DNA of 22,500 bases from Actinidia chinensis (taxonomy: Eukaryota > Streptophyta > Magnoliopsida > Ericales > Actinidiaceae), in NCBI GenBank assembly GCA_009663005.1, contig VIGQ01001140.1, positions 1 to 22,500 of the forward strand, read 5' to 3'. Position numbers and translations under genes: made by a program. Each line of letters starts with the position of its first letter. Position 1 is the first letter of the stretch. Shown piece by piece: positions 20,066 to 22,500 of this stretch. Under the pieces are notes generated by a model that was not told the origin of the DNA, did no database searches, and saw only the letters and a program-made list of their open reading frames with translations.

Positions 20066-20376
20066 CCCACTGCGATTTTATCGATCCGGATCGATTCATC
20101 CATTGGATAATGGGATCGTACGATCCGACACGATACGGATCGCGATTTTGATAACTAGTATTAAGCTAGGTTAAAAGCATTGGCCATTAATTCACAATTA
20201 AACTTCAAAATCCTATAAAGTCTTCTACATATTAATGGTTGCCACTTTTTGCAGTTAGATTAAATGAATAAATTAAAAAACTTAAAAGGAAGATACTTTA
20301 TGCAGTTAAGATTCGGTTTAGGCTACAAAAATAGTACTCTTCTCCCCAGAATCGGAGCATAAACTTAGCTTGGAAG

Positions 20377-20689
20377 CTAGATAAATGAAGATGATCTCCT
20401 CAGATCCACTACATCATCCCTTGGCTGTAAAGGTTTGAGATAAAATTCATCGCCAGCACAAAACACTGAATTTGCCTTGAGGACCTCCACAACTGGTAAT
20501 TGTATTCGACATTTTAAGAAAACAAGGTTAAACAAGAGAATTAAAAAAAAAAAAAAGACAAGGATGAAAGAAAGAAAAAACATCCAGTGGACCAAACATG
20601 CACACACAATACGTTATCGAGTTGAAACCTGTGGGAGTGCCCATTCTGAACAAGATTTTCACCTCCGGGTTAAGAATGGGTTGCCTCAT
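20377..20689 (-). CDS. Last two exons of an unidentified protein-coding gene
   Basis: Terminal exon 20492-20377: a strong acceptor (pyrimidine-rich tract, then ATTACCAG) is followed by an open frame reading VEVLKANSVFCAGDEF, then YLKPLQPRDDVVDLRRSS and a TAG stop. The preceding exon, 20689-20629, lies between acceptor TTTACTTAG and donor CAG/GTTTCA and reads MRQPILNPEVKILF, then RMGTPT. It ends with one spare base, and the terminal exon supplies the two needed, so the frame runs through a 136-bp intron of normal plant size. Composition and residue usage look genuinely coding. I do not recognise the protein. The next upstream donor-like site (GGGACTG/GTAAGT at about 20882) sits after an in-frame TAG, so either that exon is not real or the gene is damaged. 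Transcription would run from the promoter-like region at about 22.1 kb. Confidence 0.5.
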
Positions 20690-21713
20690 CTAAGTAAAGT
20701 AAACGGCCTCATTTTACACAATAGAAATCCCGGGAAAGTATTCAACTTCAAACACTGTTCAAATGTCAAAGTATATCAAGAACAAACTACCATTGGGAAC
20801 AGAGGAGATGGAAGAAAAAGAAGATATAAGTAATATAGCAACAAAATATTTGAGTAGAAACAATAAATCAAGCACTTACCAGTCCCTACTTGGTATCACT
20901 ATAAGTTAGCTTTTCAGAATACGATTTCTTATATTATAATATTAAAAAGACTTAATATAGTGGTAAAGTGTTTGGCTGCAAGTAGCTTTTTAGAATTGAA
21001 ATTGCCCCTCAAAAGTTTTGCAAAGCATTATTGTTCATAAACACAAAAACATTTTAAATTTTGTAATTCATGTTTTTACAAATTTAATATGAATACCCAC
21101 CAACACCACAATGTTATACATTTACGCTACCATCATCAATCAAGATGCCATATGCAGGGCCAAGGGTTTCGATTATGATGTAGGACGTCATAATTAAATG
21201 CGAAAGAACATGAGCTCCATTGTCAACTTAGCCAAAAATGCTATCCAAGTTTCAATTACTCAACTTTTTTAACTAAAAATCTAAATAAATTAGCTATAAC
21301 AAGCCCAGAATCTGAGTTAATTAGACTGCATTGATTTAAAAAAAGTTGAAGTGGTTATGTTTCGTAGCATTTTAATTATAACTCAGGTCGAATCATTTAT
21401 GCTATTTAGAATACTAGCAGTGAATGCCTGAAATTTATTTTGAAAATGGATTGATTTTGTGTTTGGCTTTTTTTCCTAAGCAATTATTGTAACCATGAAG
21501 CTGTTACCAACATTAATGCCGTGTGTTTTGAAAAATGTAAGGGGTTATTTATAGCCACATTAAAAAGTTTAGGGGACTGCTACAATCTGGGACCATTGCA
21601 ACAAACACGAGTCGATGGACAGAGTATTAAAAACCAAAACAGGTTCGATTTCCTAAAAATTATTAAAATACAGGGTCAATGTGTATGTATACGTGCATCA
21701 TATATATAGTGGA
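20690..21713. other. AT-rich stretch, probably intron or intergenic, one weak exon candidate
   Basis: Mostly AT-rich. On the minus strand 21227-21131 is open for about 32 codons, including TSYIIIETLGPAYGILIDDG, and ends at GATG/GTAGCG, a usable donor. The phase does not fit directly with the exons at 20377-20689, so it is not called an exon. A plus-strand block near 21541-21640 (AAAGTTTAGGGGACTGCTAC...) is reminiscent of retroelement leader repeats but is single-copy here. Confidence 0.35.
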
Positions 21714-21726
21714 GTGTGTGTGTGTA
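21714..21726. repeat. Short (GT)n microsatellite
   Basis: About six GT units next to a TATATATA stretch. Confidence 0.7.
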
Positions 21727-21768
21727 TACAAATGGATACCTCGCTCTCGCGGACCTGCTTGAGGCTAC

Positions 21769-22122
21769 CTCTCCTTCTGTTCGGCAGTTAATTCCATCTT
21801 CATCCTCGCGATCTGAATCGAATTCGTTTCTTGGACTTCTGCTTCATCCCCTTTGTGGTGGCCGGTGGCGGGTGGCGGACGGTGGTGGTTGGCGATAATT
21901 TCATGTTTTTTCTGGGCGTTTGCCTGTTCAAATCCAGGAAGGATCCTCAGAATCACGAGGCGGTACAAGGGAACCCTATCTTCACCGAAACCCTAGATGC
22001 CAGACGCCAGCGGCCATGGCCTCTCCTATTTGTGTTGTGGGGGTTGGAACGGTTGAAAGCAAAAATAAGAACCAAGCTCTGCAGCGGTCCAATCCAGAGT
22101 ATTTTGGGCGAGTTTTGGCCCA
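21769..22122 (-). promoter_or_regulatory. Housekeeping-type promoter and possible first exon, minus strand
   Basis: Read on the minus strand, TGGGCC (site II, 22122-22117) is followed by TAGGGTTT (telo-box, 21995-21988) and a second AGGGTT-like word (21978-21972). In plants this pairing marks promoters of translation and cell-cycle genes. Downstream, an ATG at 21803 reads MKMELTAEQKER up to GGAGAG/GTAGCC, a possible donor at 21768. Without splicing the frame stops at once (TAG). Several upstream ATGs give short frames, so the start is uncertain. This could be the 5' end of the gene whose last exons lie at 20377-20689. Confidence 0.35.
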
Positions 22123-22137
22123 TTTTAATTATTTAAA

Positions 22138-22183
22138 TTTTTTTGGGGGGGGGGGGGGGGGGGGGTTTTTTTTTTTTTTTTTT
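22138..22183. other. T7-G21-T18 homopolymer block
   Basis: Three homopolymers in direct succession. A G21 run flanked by T runs is very unlikely to be faithful sequence and resembles the other G/C runs in this window. Confidence 0.8.
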
Positions 22184-22500
22184 CTTTATATATTTTATCA
22201 AATCCTTTGTTATTTTTCAAAACTTAGTTTGATTATCTACAAATTTAATGGTCTGATCACAGCAATGTATATTTAGACAAATGCTTATAATACTGAGTGT
22301 CACACTCAGTTAATAAGTTATAAAATAGTATTAAATGATACTAAATTATGTTCGATCGATATAATTTTTTGCACTACTAAACTATTTAAATCATTAAAAT
22401 AAACTCAAAATAAGATCTCAAATACTTAAACTACACCTTTGAAGCCCAACTGCAAAGAAACTAGATCTAAAAAACAATTACCCCTATTTTCTTTCTTTTT
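22184..22500. other. AT-rich sequence without a recognised gene
   Basis: No open frame or structured repeat of note. ACTGAGTGTCACACTCAGT (22292-22310) is a short perfect inverted repeat with nine-base arms around one centre base, isolated in AT-rich DNA. Confidence 0.5.

Larger units (their letters stand above)
13896..20155. mobile_element. Candidate small DNA element with inverted termini, split by the LTR retrotransposon
   Basis: The left end reads GTTGTCAAAATCGGGGAT (from 13896), and the right end, reversed, reads GTTATCAAAATCGCGAT (ending at 20155), so the two are near-perfect inverted repeats. Both subterminal regions are rich in GATCGT/GATCCTA words: left 13909-13979; right 20007-20136. 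Without the inserted retrotransposon the element would be about 550 bp with no coding capacity, in the MITE or foldback size range. No clear target-site duplication was found; TAG occurs on both sides but is too short to count. The family is not identified. Confidence 0.5.

Noticed and set aside
21731..21790. Plus-strand gene starting MDTSLSRT after a TATATATA box
   Set aside because: The frame stops after 19 codons with no clear donor. The minus-strand reading with telo-box and site II motifs fits the region better.

Overview
The window looks like nuclear DNA of a dicot-type flowering plant. It is AT-rich with short exon-like islands, plant-style promoter motifs (telo-box, site II, CT-rich leader before an AATGG start), a Ty1/copia LTR retrotransposon primed by initiator tRNA-Met, and a long satellite array. 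There is no bacterial operon structure, no complete protein-coding gene, and no rRNA, tRNA or CRISPR locus that I can see.

Layout. Positions 1-8062 are a tandem array of a ~260-bp GA-rich monomer: about 31 copies, cut by the left window edge. The centre (about 1.7-6.1 kb) is nearly uniform, while both flanks are full of single-base gains and losses. From 8063 to 10189 the DNA is AT-rich, with a GA-rich island near 9.15-9.23 kb. A short exon-like block with a plant-type start and a splice donor lies at 10190-10321 (+). Between 11.7 and 12.9 kb the minus strand carries broken coding-like sequence of unknown origin. A diverged ~217-bp tandem duplication occupies 13508-13897.

Positions 13896-20155 are bounded by inverted GTT(A/G)TCAAAATCG termini with GATCCTA-rich ends. 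They appear to be a small non-autonomous DNA element into which a 5.7-kb copia retrotransposon (14025-19735, minus strand) has inserted. The retroelement keeps both LTRs, a primer binding site, a polypurine tract, and gag, protease, integrase, reverse transcriptase and RNase H in the expected order. All of these are frameshifted, and a ~30-bp minisatellite fills its leader.

The right end (20377-22122, minus) holds two phase-compatible 3' exons and, about 1.3 kb upstream, a housekeeping-type promoter with a possible first exon. They may belong to one gene, but the middle exons are not established.

Caution: the two LTRs differ mainly by one-base indels, and there are long homopolymer runs (G24; T7-G21-T18; G4-C11-G-T5-A6). 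This suggests residual long-read assembly error, so broken frames here are not automatically pseudogenes. The best candidate for something undescribed is the satellite array. I see no convincing novel multi-gene system.
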